Assembly (NCBI GenBank): GCA_961205875.1
Contig: OY540813.1
Span: forward strand, 28,491,001-28,555,000
Reading direction: 5' to 3'
Length of the DNA: 64,000 nt
From: Sialis fuliginosa
Taxonomy: Eukaryota; Arthropoda; Insecta; Megaloptera; Sialidae
Positions 48,301 through 57,500 of the stretch are shown piece by piece. Position numbers and translations under genes: made by a program. Every line of letters starts with the position of its first letter. The stretch's first letter is position 1. Under the pieces are notes generated by a model, which saw only the letters and a program-made list of their open reading frames with translations, did not search any database and was not told where the DNA came from.

Positions 48301-51300
48301 AATACTTTGCACTAAGTTTTAACTCGTATTGTTTAAAATAAAATAAAAATTAATAAAACCAATATTTAAAAAAAAATCGAAAATATATGTATATAAAGCT
48401 CAACGTCTCTCTGTCTGTCTGTTAGTGACCTTATCACTCGAGAACCACTTATCCGATTTACGTGGTTTCTTTTTTAATTCATACATTCTCTGGCCAGGTT
48501 ATAGGCTATATTTTGTTACGTTAGGTAACATAACAACTAAGCAGTGACGATAATAGTAAATCAAGTCGGAAAAAATTTTGCCGTCGGCGCGCTGTTTTGT
48601 AATACGCTGCCTAAACCGTTCAATATAGAACAAAATAATGTATTAAAGAATTGTGTAGAATCAAAAGTTCTACACTAAAGTCCGCAACACGATATGTCTA
48701 ACTTTATTTAAGCCACAATGCCCACAATGACTGCTTTTATGTTACAAAGAAAACATAAAATATTTGGGTTCTGTTTACATGGACTTATGACCTGCAAAAC
48801 ATTAATCCTTATTGAAATAAATGATTTCATCATCATAAGTACTTAATAAAGATATAATTTGCCATTTACAGCATCCAATTTGGTCGTATAGTTTAGAAAA
48901 TATCGAAATATACATATGGGAACATATTATTCGCGTGATTGCGACCGTGCACGGCAGGGGGGGGGGGGGGGGGGGGGCAACACGCTGGGCAGAGGCCGGT
49001 ATTCTTTTGATTGTCAATTGTTTATTTTGTTTTCAATAATTAACTTTTAAATTTAAATAGAACAAAAATTAGTTTTACTATTTGTTCTGATTCGTTTTTG
49101 TTAGGTAGGTAATTTAAGTGTTATTTGGTTTTTATTACATTAATAACTAATCGTGTTTGTATTTAATTCAACTATATATTTTTTAAATCCTAAACAATAA
49201 TTCCGTAGTCCACGCGAGCGAAGCCGCGTGGGCCCAGCTAGTATTCTACTAATTGAGATCTACATTTCGACTTCCCACATGCCTAGATATGAAAAAAAAA
49301 AAGTCTGTGACACCTCTCCCCTATTATTCTAAAATTTAAAATGATGTTGTTGACTTAGGTATTTGTCGTTAATAGTCCCACTTAAGCCTCGTTACCAATA
49401 TTTTTTTGATATCCCACACGTCTTGGTATACAATATTTTTTTTTGCTTTAATGGCAGGCGCCATTTTTAATTTAGAAAAGGGGGTACCATTTTAAATGTT
49501 CAGTAAAAATTTCAAGTCTCTAGCTTATATACTTTACGAGATTAATTGGGTTTCTTCGGAACCCTATAAAGTGCCTTTAAATACAAGCCAAATGATAAGT
49601 AACATACAAAAAATACATAATGGTGGAAATAAAAGGTAGGCTCGATAAACAAATGACATCTACTATTGTGACGTCACGTCGAGTACTTCATGTGTCAGAT
49701 GGAAAATTCATGTGATGTTGTTGGGTAGAATTCGCTTTATAAAGTCAACCAGAGATTGCTCGCTGCATTTTACTGACAAAGACTGTAAGACTGGCATCTT
49801 AAAGATATTCTTTTGAATAATTTTATCATCTATTACTAAATCCAAATGCACATTAACGTACCTGAAAAAGCTAAGTAATCATTTTTTAGATGCAGATTAT
49901 ATTTTAGATTACATAAATTAAATAAGGAGCTAATGTATCAAAAATCTCAAAAAAGAAAATTTATTAAAACTATAACATAAAAACAACACTTGTTCATTTC
50001 ATTTATACAAATGATTATCATTTTATTTTTCAGTTTGCAATGATTTTATGGTTACTTCATTAGTATCTAGTATAGATTCTTCCTCGAGTTTTTATTACAA
50101 AAGAGTATTCTATGCGGTTTCTATTACGTCTTCATTTGCTTCGTTTAAATCTACATCGATTTATAATATTTTAATTAAAACTAGAACATAAAATATCGGC
50201 ATGGAGAACCATGGATGACTTCCATGTTTTATAATAAATTTTTAAATAGTTTTTAATAATATATGAAAAATTTAATAGGGATTTGTCAGAAATAAAACTC
50301 ACCTTTGTATTATAAATATTAGTCTTATAATGTCCTAATAATATACCTATAATACACATTCGTAGAATAACTAATTTTACACTTACAAGGGGAACCCTTG
50401 AACTTGTTCTTTCCGATTTTCTTCATATTGAAATATGTTATAGAGAGGGGTTCCCTGATAACACCTATACCCAGTTTTGGGCGTAGACGGGTAATAGTTT
50501 AGAAGATATGATCCAAAATATTTTTTAATGCTGTATATATACCTATTTGGTAAAACTGTAGACATAAGCGTCTGTTGGCCTAGCGGTAATGATAATAGAC
50601 CTACGCGTTTTAATTGCACACAGTAACATTATTTAAATATATAGACCTTCTGTAAAATATCTTATGAAATTATTTTCAATGTTTATTTTTCAAAATGTTT
50701 GTTAAAACTGTAGACATACGCATAGTATATATGCAGCATTAAAAACTATTTGGATAATATCTTCTAAACTATTACCCGTCTACGCCCAAAACCGGGTATA
50801 GGTGTTATTAGGAAACCCCCCTCTACAACATATTTAAATATGAAGAAAATCGGAAAGAACAAGTTCAAGGGTTCCCCTTGTTAGAATTTAGTCATGATAC
50901 AAATATACATGTATCTTTCCACCATGGAATTAAGTTGCATTTGTTTCCAAGGCAACGTGAATTCAGTACTCGAGACGACGTCACAAAATTCAAGGTCACA
51001 ACTGTCAATCTTACCTTGGATTTACACCAAACAGACAAAACACACAGTTGCTTTTAAAACAAAACATAAACCAATTAAATACGAATTGTTATGGATACCT
51101 TCAATGATGCTTCTTCAATATAACCTACGTAATCAGATATACTCTGTTTAAAAATATTTTCAACTGATGTATTATTCTCCACATCAGGCGAATATTCTAC
51201 AACAGCAGCTTTGAACATCTCCAACTACAAATTTAATAATAATTAATAAAGTAAACACAAAAACTATCACAACGTATAAAAACGTACTTCAGCATTATTT

Positions 51301-51353
51301 TCAAAAATAAATGACAATAAATACAATATTATTACATAAGTTTTAAACTCCAT
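41984..51353 (-). CDS. Vanin-like / biotinidase-family secreted amidase, complete, 7 exons
   Basis: Seven exons (51353-51288, 51224-51099, 45639-45490, 45429-45266, 45171-44957, 44291-43904, 42338-41984) join in phase to 487 residues, close to vertebrate vanins. Residues 1-21 form a signal peptide. The nitrilase triad is intact: Glu73 in FPEYG, Lys172 in RYRKFNLF, Cys205 in FICYD. The vanin-type C-terminal domain follows (AVQVQAGWASSNG, IQVCGIIACQN). Vanins hydrolyse pantetheine to pantothenate and cysteamine; biotinidase frees biotin. Which substrate this insect protein uses cannot be read from sequence. N-glycosylation sequons (NNTS, NETE, NKTY, NITI) fit secretion. The C-terminus is charged, with no hydrophobic tail, so a GPI anchor is unlikely. 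Intron 2 is 5.5 kb and full of transposons. Confidence 0.93.
42473..43115. mobile_element. CCCATGTA MITE, interrupted copy, vanin intron 6
   Basis: The ends CCCATGTAAGAAATGCCA and GTAATTTCCTACATGGG match the complete copy at 33632-33892. After CTTGATGAT it is interrupted by 42501-42911 and resumes at GGCCCAAGCTTG. Confidence 0.8.
42501..42911. mobile_element. Foldback element nested in the MITE
   Basis: The ends AGTACGTCCGG and CCAGACGTACT are inverted. The arms continue through TTTTTGATTGGGGTATGCCA, AAGTGGC and GTGTAGAACACCATTATATC, meeting near 42690. The uninterrupted copy at 33632 is the empty site. Confidence 0.8.
43201..43555. mobile_element. hAT-like MITE in vanin intron 6
   Basis: Ends TAGAGATG and CATCTCTA, flanked by TTAGATAT and CTAGATAT (seven of eight match). 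The inner arms repeat GAACGAATC and GACTCGAGTCA-type words. Confidence 0.75.
43591..43880 (+). mobile_element. hAT MITE family Q, copy 2, vanin intron 6
   Basis: A perfect 8-bp duplication CAACTACA (43583-43590 and 43881-43888) flanks ends CATGGGCGCCGGCAGAAT and AGCGCCCATG. It lies 15 bases past the exon 6 donor (its duplicated target site). It shares family with 41403-41718, both carrying TGCAAGGAGGTGCAC-type ends. Confidence 0.9.
43904..44291 (-). CDS. Vanin-like exon 6
   Basis: Encodes AVQVQAGWASSNGVALLASG and the start of the C-terminal domain up to ETICY. The donor TTATAG|GTGTGT at 43904 is followed within 16 bases by the duplicated target site of a hAT element. Reading through would add 23 codons, most of them derived from the transposon end. 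Confidence 0.88.
44292..44956. other. Vanin intron 5, repeat fragments
   Basis: Contains a small inverted pair (ATCTCCGCAAAAAATGATT and AATCATTTTTCGTGGAGAT) related to 37470-37530. Nothing coding beyond the flanking exons. Confidence 0.5.
44957..45171 (-). CDS. Vanin-like exon 5 (catalytic Lys and Cys)
   Basis: Encodes RYRKFNLFVEPTFN (Lys172) and FGVFICYDILF (nucleophile Cys205), ending at the conserved W-L-S-K-I-P-F-L-T. The donor is ACAG|GTAAGA. Confidence 0.93.
45266..45429 (-). CDS. Vanin-like exon 4
   Basis: Encodes VLLAISCAAKQNNIYVV through FNRKGVVVA, the conserved segment before the catalytic Lys. It ends in phase 2 at GCAAG|GTTATT. Confidence 0.9.
45490..45639 (-). CDS. Vanin-like exon 3 (catalytic Glu)
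   Basis: Encodes residues 65-114, GADIIVFPEYG and onward, holding catalytic Glu73. The acceptor is TTCTAG and the donor is AAT|GTAAGT. Confidence 0.92.
45850..47931 (+). mobile_element. Helitron family C copy 1, vanin intron 2
   Basis: Starts ATATATGTATATAAAGCTCA and shares ATCCGATTTACGTG and CAGTGACGATAATAGTAAATC with 48376-49241. Ends with the hairpin GCGGGCGAAGCCGCG and CCCAGCTAG. A foldback (46768-47474) and other DNA interrupt it, and the 5' boundary is approximate. Confidence 0.75.
46768..47474. repeat. Foldback element nested in Helitron C1
   Basis: The arms pair GTTTCATAGGTAATTAAC with GTTAATTACCTATGAAAC, continuing through GCTAGCCGGGTTT, TCATCAAAATCAAAAAATAT and TAGGTAGACGTAGC-like words, with a centre near 47115. 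An ACAGGATGGTCCGG end at 46603 suggests the element began further left. Confidence 0.75.
48376..49241 (+). mobile_element. Helitron family C copy 2, vanin intron 2
   Basis: Begins TCGAAAATATATGTATATAA and ends with the hairpin CGCGAGCGAAGCCGCG then GGGCCCAGCTAG before T. Contains a 21-G run (48957-48977). No helicase ORF. Confidence 0.82.
49242..50199. other. Vanin intron 2, no feature recognised
   Basis: Ordinary AT-rich intron DNA. I see no element ends, exon or RNA gene here. Confidence 0.45.
50200..50970 (-). repeat. Repeat family D copy 3, interrupted
   Basis: The inverse of the 3' part of 20547-21295: CATGGAGAACCATGGATGACTTCCATG-like wording at the left and TTGCATTTGTTTCCAAGGCAACGTGAATT at the right (described by its parts GCATTTGTTTCCAAGGCAAC). 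A foldback fills 50385-50881. Confidence 0.6.
50385..50881. repeat. Foldback element ACAAGGGGAACC
   Basis: The ends ACAAGGGGAACCCTTGAACT and AGTTCAAGGGTTCCCCTTGT are inverted, continuing through CCGATTTTCTTCATATT and GGGCGTAGACGGGTAATAG. The loop contains TGGCCTAGCGG, a match to the RNA polymerase III A-box, but there is no B-box. Confidence 0.85.
51099..51224 (-). CDS. Vanin-like exon 2
   Basis: Encodes 42 residues starting LEMFKAAVVEY, the usual first strand of the nitrilase fold, and ending EEASLK. The acceptor is TTTGTAG and the donor is GAAG|GTATCC. Confidence 0.85.
51288..51353 (-). CDS. Vanin-like exon 1 (signal peptide)
   Basis: Encodes 22 residues starting MEFKTYVIILYLLSFIF, a classical signal peptide. 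The donor is GCTGAA|GTACGT on -. Confidence 0.85.
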
Positions 51354-51409
51354 GATTTATAATGAATAAAAATAACTTACAAAAATCGGCATACAAATAT
51401 TTTTTTAAC

Positions 51410-51455
51410 TGATAAGATTCGTTTAGTAAATAATAAATTACCTAGGTACTTATCT
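51410..51455 (-). promoter_or_regulatory. Two GATA-type sites upstream of the vanin-like gene
   Basis: TGATAAG at 51410-51416 (+) and AGATAAG on - at 51455-51449 lie 57-102 bases before the start codon. GATA factors drive many insect gut genes, so gut expression is a hypothesis. No TATA box is evident. Confidence 0.35.
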
Positions 51456-51572
51456 GCGCTGCCTTCAAATTATGTATATTATTACAATATTATGATAATT
51501 CTGAAAGATTGCAACAAAAATGAAGACAAATTTTTACAGTTTTTGTTTTGTTTTTATTAATTTGGCATAGAG

Positions 51573-52267
51573 CAGGGTTTCCCAAACTGTGGATTAGGAA
51601 AGATTTTGAAATGTCATATTTTATTATATACAAATTAATTTAAAAACTGTCATAAATAGTTTTAAAATGTATTTAATTAAATACTAAATAACTAATTAAT
51701 TAACTAATTTTAAATACAATTACAAAAAAATCTACAAAGTAATAGCACAGTGCTTCCTTGTACAATATTCACTAAAGGTAGTTACCTACATATTGAATAA
51801 TTTTAATAAACACCGATTCAGATGAATTATCATTGGTTAAACATTTAATTTTTACATAATTTTATTAAAAAATCATAATTTGACATTTTTCTTAACATTA
51901 TTTATAAATTATAATATTTTGATATTTTCAATCTTAATCTAAATTTTTCTGCTTTGTAAATGTCAAAATAACTAAACGCAAAAATGACATTTAATAATGT
52001 CAAAAATAGCGATTGAACAAAACAAATGATGATTTTTTAAACAAAACTTGAATGAAAGTTAAATTTACAAAAATCACTGAAAAGTTGTGTTTTTCGTCTT
52101 CAAAATGTTTATTTATTTATTTATGTACGACTATTTTGATCATAATTAGAAATACTTGTTCATTTTAATTATTTTGATGAATGAATTGTTTTTATTATAT
52201 CTTTTAATTACAAATATATTAGAAAAAGTTATGTTTATCGTGATGCTAAAAAGTTTGGGGAACACTA
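51573..52267. mobile_element. hAT-like element between vanin and P450 genes
   Basis: Ends CAGGGTTTCCCAAACT and AGTTTGGGGAACACTA are an inverted hAT-style pair. The flanking octamers do not match. The interior holds a fragment of repeat H (51740-52085). A run of 17 A follows near 52280. Confidence 0.6.
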
Positions 52268-52438
52268 CTCTAGTGCATCAAAAAAAAAAAAAAAAAAGAT
52301 TTTAAACCGATCTAAAAACCCTGAAAAATAGCTTTCTAAAAATATTTATTTACTAACCTTAAAAACAACACACATACAAAAATTTACATAATTAAATTGA
52401 TTTGAATTTGTTCTTCTCTGTATCTTAATATTTCTATT

Positions 52439-53785
52439 ATAGCCCAGTCAAGGAAGCAGTGAAAAGTGAGGAAAAAGGGAAATTTAGAGGGCAAGCAATT
52501 TTATGATTGATTCTTATAGATTTTGAACCGGAGAATTCGAAAAAAATAACCCGGACAAACAAAAAGTGGTGCAACACCCTTAAAAATGGGGTTTAAGGGT
52601 GAAAACCCCATTTCCAACCGTTTTTTCAATTTATCACAAAATCTAAAGCGACAATGGTATATTTTTATCGTTGATATATGTTCAGGACACTTAGACGAAT
52701 CGATTGTGACTACATATACTAAATTTGACCAAAAATTACCTCTTCCAGAGGGCTTAAAGGATAGAAAAATGCATCTTTTCGGGAAATAGTTTAAAAATTA
52801 ATAACTTTTGTTAAAATCATCCAAATGACTTGTAATTAGCGTCAAATTGTTCCTGAAGTTCCAAAGAATAATTACCAACCATAATTTAAAAAAATATTAA
52901 TCGTTTAACCAATAAAAATCTCTAATGTTTAAGGGTAAGTAACGTAATTTTTTGAAAAACTACATTTTTACTAAAATTTAAATAAAAACACCAGGGTTAA
53001 ATATTTTTTAATGAAACAAATTTATTCTTATAGATTTTGAACCGGAGAATTAAAAAAAAAATAACCCGGACTAGCGAAAAGTGGTGCAACACCCTTAAAA
53101 TGGGGTTTAAAGGTGAAAAGCCCATTTCCAACTGTTTTTACAAATTATCACAAAATCTAAAGCAACGATGGTATATTTTTATGATTGATATGTGTTCAGA
53201 ACACTTAGACGAATCGATTGTGACCACATATATTAAATTTGGCCAACAATGACGTCTTTAAAAGAGCTTAAAAGACGTAAAAATTCATTTTTTTCGGGGA
53301 AATAGTTTAAAAATTAATAACTTTTGTTAAAATCATCCAAATGACTCGTAACTAGGTTCAAATTTTTCCTGAAGTTCCAAAGAATAATGACCAATCATAA
53401 TTTAAAAAAATATTAGTAGTTTAACCAATGAAAATCGCTAATGTTTAAGGGTAAGTGCATTTTTACGTCTTTTAAGCCCATTGGAAGAGGTAATTTTTGG
53501 CCAAATTTAGTATATATATGTGGTCACAATCGATTCGTCTAAGTGTCCTGAATATATATCAATCATAAAAATATACCATCGTCGTTTCAGATTTTGTGAT
53601 AAATTTAAAAAAAACGGTTGAAAATGAGGTTTTCACCCTTAAACCCCATTTTTAAGGTTGTTGCGCCACTTTTCGCTAGTCCGGGTTATTTTTTTCGAAT
53701 TCTCCGGTTCAGAATCTATAAGAATCAATCATAAAATTGCTTGCCCTCTTAATTTCCTGTCAAAATGCTTCCTTTACTGGACTAT
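52439..53785. repeat. Foldback element with three copies of one module
   Basis: The ends ATAGCCCAGTCAAGGAAGC and GCTTCCTTTACTGGACTAT are inverted. A module of about 290 bases (ATAGATTTTGAACCGGAGAA, AAAGTGGTGCAACACC, GAATCGATTGTGAC) is present at 52500-52790 and 53022-53310 in direct orientation, and at 53470-53760 inverted. Confidence 0.85.
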
Positions 53786-53789
53786 TATC

Positions 53790-54223
53790 TTTTAACCTTC
53801 ATCTCATCCTCAGAAAAACTTACGTTGTCTACCCTCATGTGTAGATTTCTACACATATGGAATTTTGGTGTATTTTCAATGATTAACTGATATATTGTAA
53901 ATCCATATATATCTACATCAATAAACTGTCATCGTATAGTCCGGAAAAAATATGAACTAAAATAACTAGAATGTTCATTAAAGAACACTATAAATACATA
54001 TGTGTAGAAATCTACACATAGGGAGAACAACGTAACTTTTAAAATTACATCTACAAAAGAATGTAATTTTTATCGGGAAACAGTTTTCTTTTCGTAGAAT
54101 GATGGTAGAATTAAAGTCACGAAATTCCATTGACTTTAAATTAACGGTATTTGAAAAAAAAATTAAATAAGTGCAGTACCTACTTGTGTAGTTTTTTGCA
54201 CAAAGGTGGGATGAAGGTTAAAA
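53790..54223. mobile_element. TIR MITE abutting the P450 promoter
   Basis: The ends TTTTAACCTTCATC and GATGAAGGTTAAAA are inverted. Inside, two 20-base self-complementary words, ATGTGTAGATTTCTACACAT (53837) and its inverse (54000), form further mirror arms with ACGTTGT. It stops 27 bases before the TATA box of the P450 gene. Confidence 0.8.
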
Positions 54224-54250
54224 CGTTAATCAACCGGTTTTTCAGATAAA

Positions 54251-54284
54251 TATAAAACCCAGCCTTAAAAGTTAACAATCATTC
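54251..54284 (+). promoter_or_regulatory. P450 core promoter (TATA box and initiator)
   Basis: TATAAAA at 54251-54257 lies 30 bases before the A of TCATTC (54279-54284), an initiator-like word, so +1 is predicted at about 54281. That leaves only about four leader bases before the first ATG and about 37 before the second in-frame ATG at 54318. Confidence 0.55.
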
Positions 54285-54516
54285 ATGTTTGATTTTTCTA
54301 AGGAAAAACTAGACAAAATGTGGTATTTGATAAGTAACTCAAATTATTCCGTTAGTGAATTGTTGTGGAGTGTTGTTATATTTAGTTCTGTTGTGTTTTT
54401 TGTTAAGTACCATTGGAGTAGGAGGAAACTGTACAAGTTCGCGGCGTCCCTTCCGGGGCCGCCCTCTATCCCTATTTTAGGAAACTCGTATATGATCATA
54501 GGAAAAGATCTTGAAG
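54285..54516 (+). CDS. P450 exon 1
   Basis: Encodes residues 1-77: N-terminal anchor and LPGPPSIPILGNS. The donor is CTTGAAG|GTATTT at 54516, chosen because it joins in phase to I-V-D-F-I-L-E-Y of exon 2. Reading on to a stop at 54557 would lose that. Confidence 0.85.
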
Positions 54517-57500
54517 GTATTTTTTATTTTGTAAAAAAATACAGTAAAATGTATTAAATTAAAATAAATCTTAGTACCTACACATAAATTATTAATAATA
54601 AAAAAAATCTTATTGTTAGGAATTTTATGAAATTCGTTATTACTCGTAAATTATTGAATCGAAATAAATTTATATAGATTTAAAAATACACATTACATTT
54701 ACATAATTTATTACTTAATTAGTAGTACTATTAGGACGTTTTTCCACACACCGGCAAAACCGGCGCCGGTTGCAATGTAATCAAATCAGAGCTTTTCCAC
54801 GTAGACTGGCCCGGCTAATTTGCCGATAACCACACCGGCACCATGTACATAAACTTTAGATTAAAGTTAGCAGGGTATTAGTTTTTTGAAAATGGCTCAA
54901 GGTACAAAATTAATTCTGGCGGTACAAAATAGCGACAAAAAAGTGACAAAATGACAAATACTTTTTTTTTGATCCTGCTAAAAGTACCCTGCTTTATATA
55001 CATACCGGCACCGTCAAATGCTGCCGGCGTTGAACTCGACAATCGGATAGTTAGGCCGTTTTTCCACATACCGGCATTCTCAGTGCCGGTGCAGTTGACT
55101 TCTAGCTGTGGTGATAGAGACGGTATCCGGCGAGATTTTCGAAACACATTTTTCGAATCACAATTCTTCGAATGAACCATTTTTCCAAACACAATTTTTC
55201 GAAACACAATTTTTCGAATCACAATTCTTCGAATGAACAATTTTTCGAATAAACAATTTTTCGAAAAACTTAAGTTTTATTGTTCAAATTTTATTTAGTT
55301 AATAAAATATTAAATAAAGTAGATAATATTTGGACATTTTACGATATCCATACTAATATTATAAATGCGAAAGTGTCTGTTTGTTACCTTTTCACGACTA
55401 AACCGCTGAACCGATCTTGATGAAATTTGGCAGTGAAATAGCTTGCATCCCGAAGACGGACATAGGCTATTTTGTATCTTAAAAATTCAACCCCTAAGAA
55501 ATTGCAAGGAGGTGGAAAAATTTTAATTTTTTTTAGTAATTAATATTTTACCCCCCGACACATATGAAAGGTTGTAAGTGGTTTTATTCGATCCGGCGGG
55601 AAAAATGCCACGGGGTCGAGGGTTTTAGGGGGAAAAACAACCCTCTATCTCGTATAGGAGCCGAGGTATTTACGATTTTATATAATGAAAGAAAACTAAA
55701 AATAAGATAAATTTAATATTTTACCCCCTGTCACATATGAAGAGTTGTGATTACATTCGATCTGGCGGAAAAAATATCATGGGGATGGGGGTTTCGAAAT
55801 CCACGCGAGCGAAGCCGCGGGTAGCAGTTAGTATTTAATAAACAAAAAGCCATGTAATTTATTTAGGTACATACATGCATATGTTAGTACATAAAAAAAT
55901 TAAAAATTTTCCACCCCCTTGCAATTTCTTAGGGGTTGAATTTTTGAGATACGAAATAGCCTATGTCCGTCCTCGGAATGCAAGCTATCTCACTGCCAAA
56001 TTTCATCAAGATCGGTTAAGCGGTTTAGCCGTGAAAAAGTAACAAACAGACAGACAGAGAGACAGACAAACGCACTTCCGCATTTATAATATTAGTATAT
56101 ATATGGATATCGTAAAATGTCCAAATATTACTTTACTTAATATATGTATATATATTTAAATAAAATATATATTTTATTAACTAAATAAAATTTGAACAAT
56201 AAAACTTAAATTTTTCGAAAAATTGTTCATTCGAAGAGTTGTGATTCGAAAAATTGTGTTTCGAAAAATTTACACCAAACCGATAGAAACATGTCTGCAG
56301 TGTTCAATAAGCGTCACCTTATTGGGTTATTATACCTCAGAAGGAAGTATATAAATCACAAATATAAAAAAGACAGTATTGGGTACATTTTCTGTTGATT
56401 GTAAGGTACTTATCCGATTGTCGAGGTCAACGCCGGCAGCATTTGACGGTGCCGGTGTAGTCACAGGCAAATTAGCCAGGCCGGTTTACGTGGAAAAGCT
56501 CTGATTTGATTACATTGCAACCGGCACCGTCACCGGCACCGGTTATGCCGGTGTGTGAAAAAACGCGTTTACAGTCAACAGAGGATGTACCCAATACAGC
56601 CTTTTTTATATTTATGATTTATATACCTCCATGGGCGTAGCCAGGATTTTGTTCAGGGGGGGGGGCAATTTTTTTTTTTTGAAACCAATTGATCGGCGTG
56701 TTTTGCCTAGTATTGAAAAAATTAACATTTTCATTATTTATTATATCTTTAGATAGGTGCGCAAAAAGTAACAATGAAAAGTCATTATTTTTTTCATTTC
56801 TTCTTTTATTTTCGCCACATTTTTTTCAATCAATTAAATTTATATGTATGTGCATATATTTTTGAATACAAAATCCTCTACAAAAATGTACTCTACGTTG
56901 CTATTTTGGTGTTTTTTTTTATTTAATGTAAAAAATCGATCTAATTTGAATTGATAATATACTTAAAAAAAAATTTACAATAAAAAAAACAATGATATTT
57001 AAATTTTCGAATCTAAAAATGTAATATTTAGCCAATGAACTGATTAATTTGTTACTCTTACTTCACGAGCTAGGGGGAGGGGCAAGCGTCCCCCCTTGCC
57101 ATGCTTTTTGTGGGTAGTTATTTTAACACAAAACACAGTTTTCACTGTTGCCAATACTGCGACCTTTGCCGTTAGGTGTTTTTATTTTATTTTTAATTTT
57201 CCCTGATATTTTAGTTTACATGTAAAAATAAAAGATTGTGATTAAAAAAAACTTTGATATTTTATTTTCTGGATCCAAAATATAAATTTACGTTCAAAAA
57301 TTCAATGGACATCATAGAAGTCTAGAAATATCCCTGTTTGGACAATAATACTGATTTACTTATTACTTTTTGTCCACAAGCTAGGGGGGGGCAAGCGCCC
57401 CCCCCCCCCCCCTGGCTACGCCCATGTATACCTCCTTCTGAGGTATAATAACACAAGAAGATAACGCTTGTTAAGCATTGCACAAATGTTTCTATCACAA

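Noticed and set aside
52280-52297. A-rich tract as a retroposed poly(A) tail
   Set aside because: No upstream coding or SINE body and no target duplication; it abuts a hAT-like end instead.
52586-53252. Two similar open frames starting MGFKGE in direct repeats
   Set aside because: They lie in a module that also occurs inverted in the same foldback. The similarity comes from the repeat, not from protein conservation.
54517-54557. P450 exon 1 continuing to a stop codon
   Set aside because: A donor at 54516 joins in phase to exon 2 and gives the expected CYP4-like sequence. The read-through does not.
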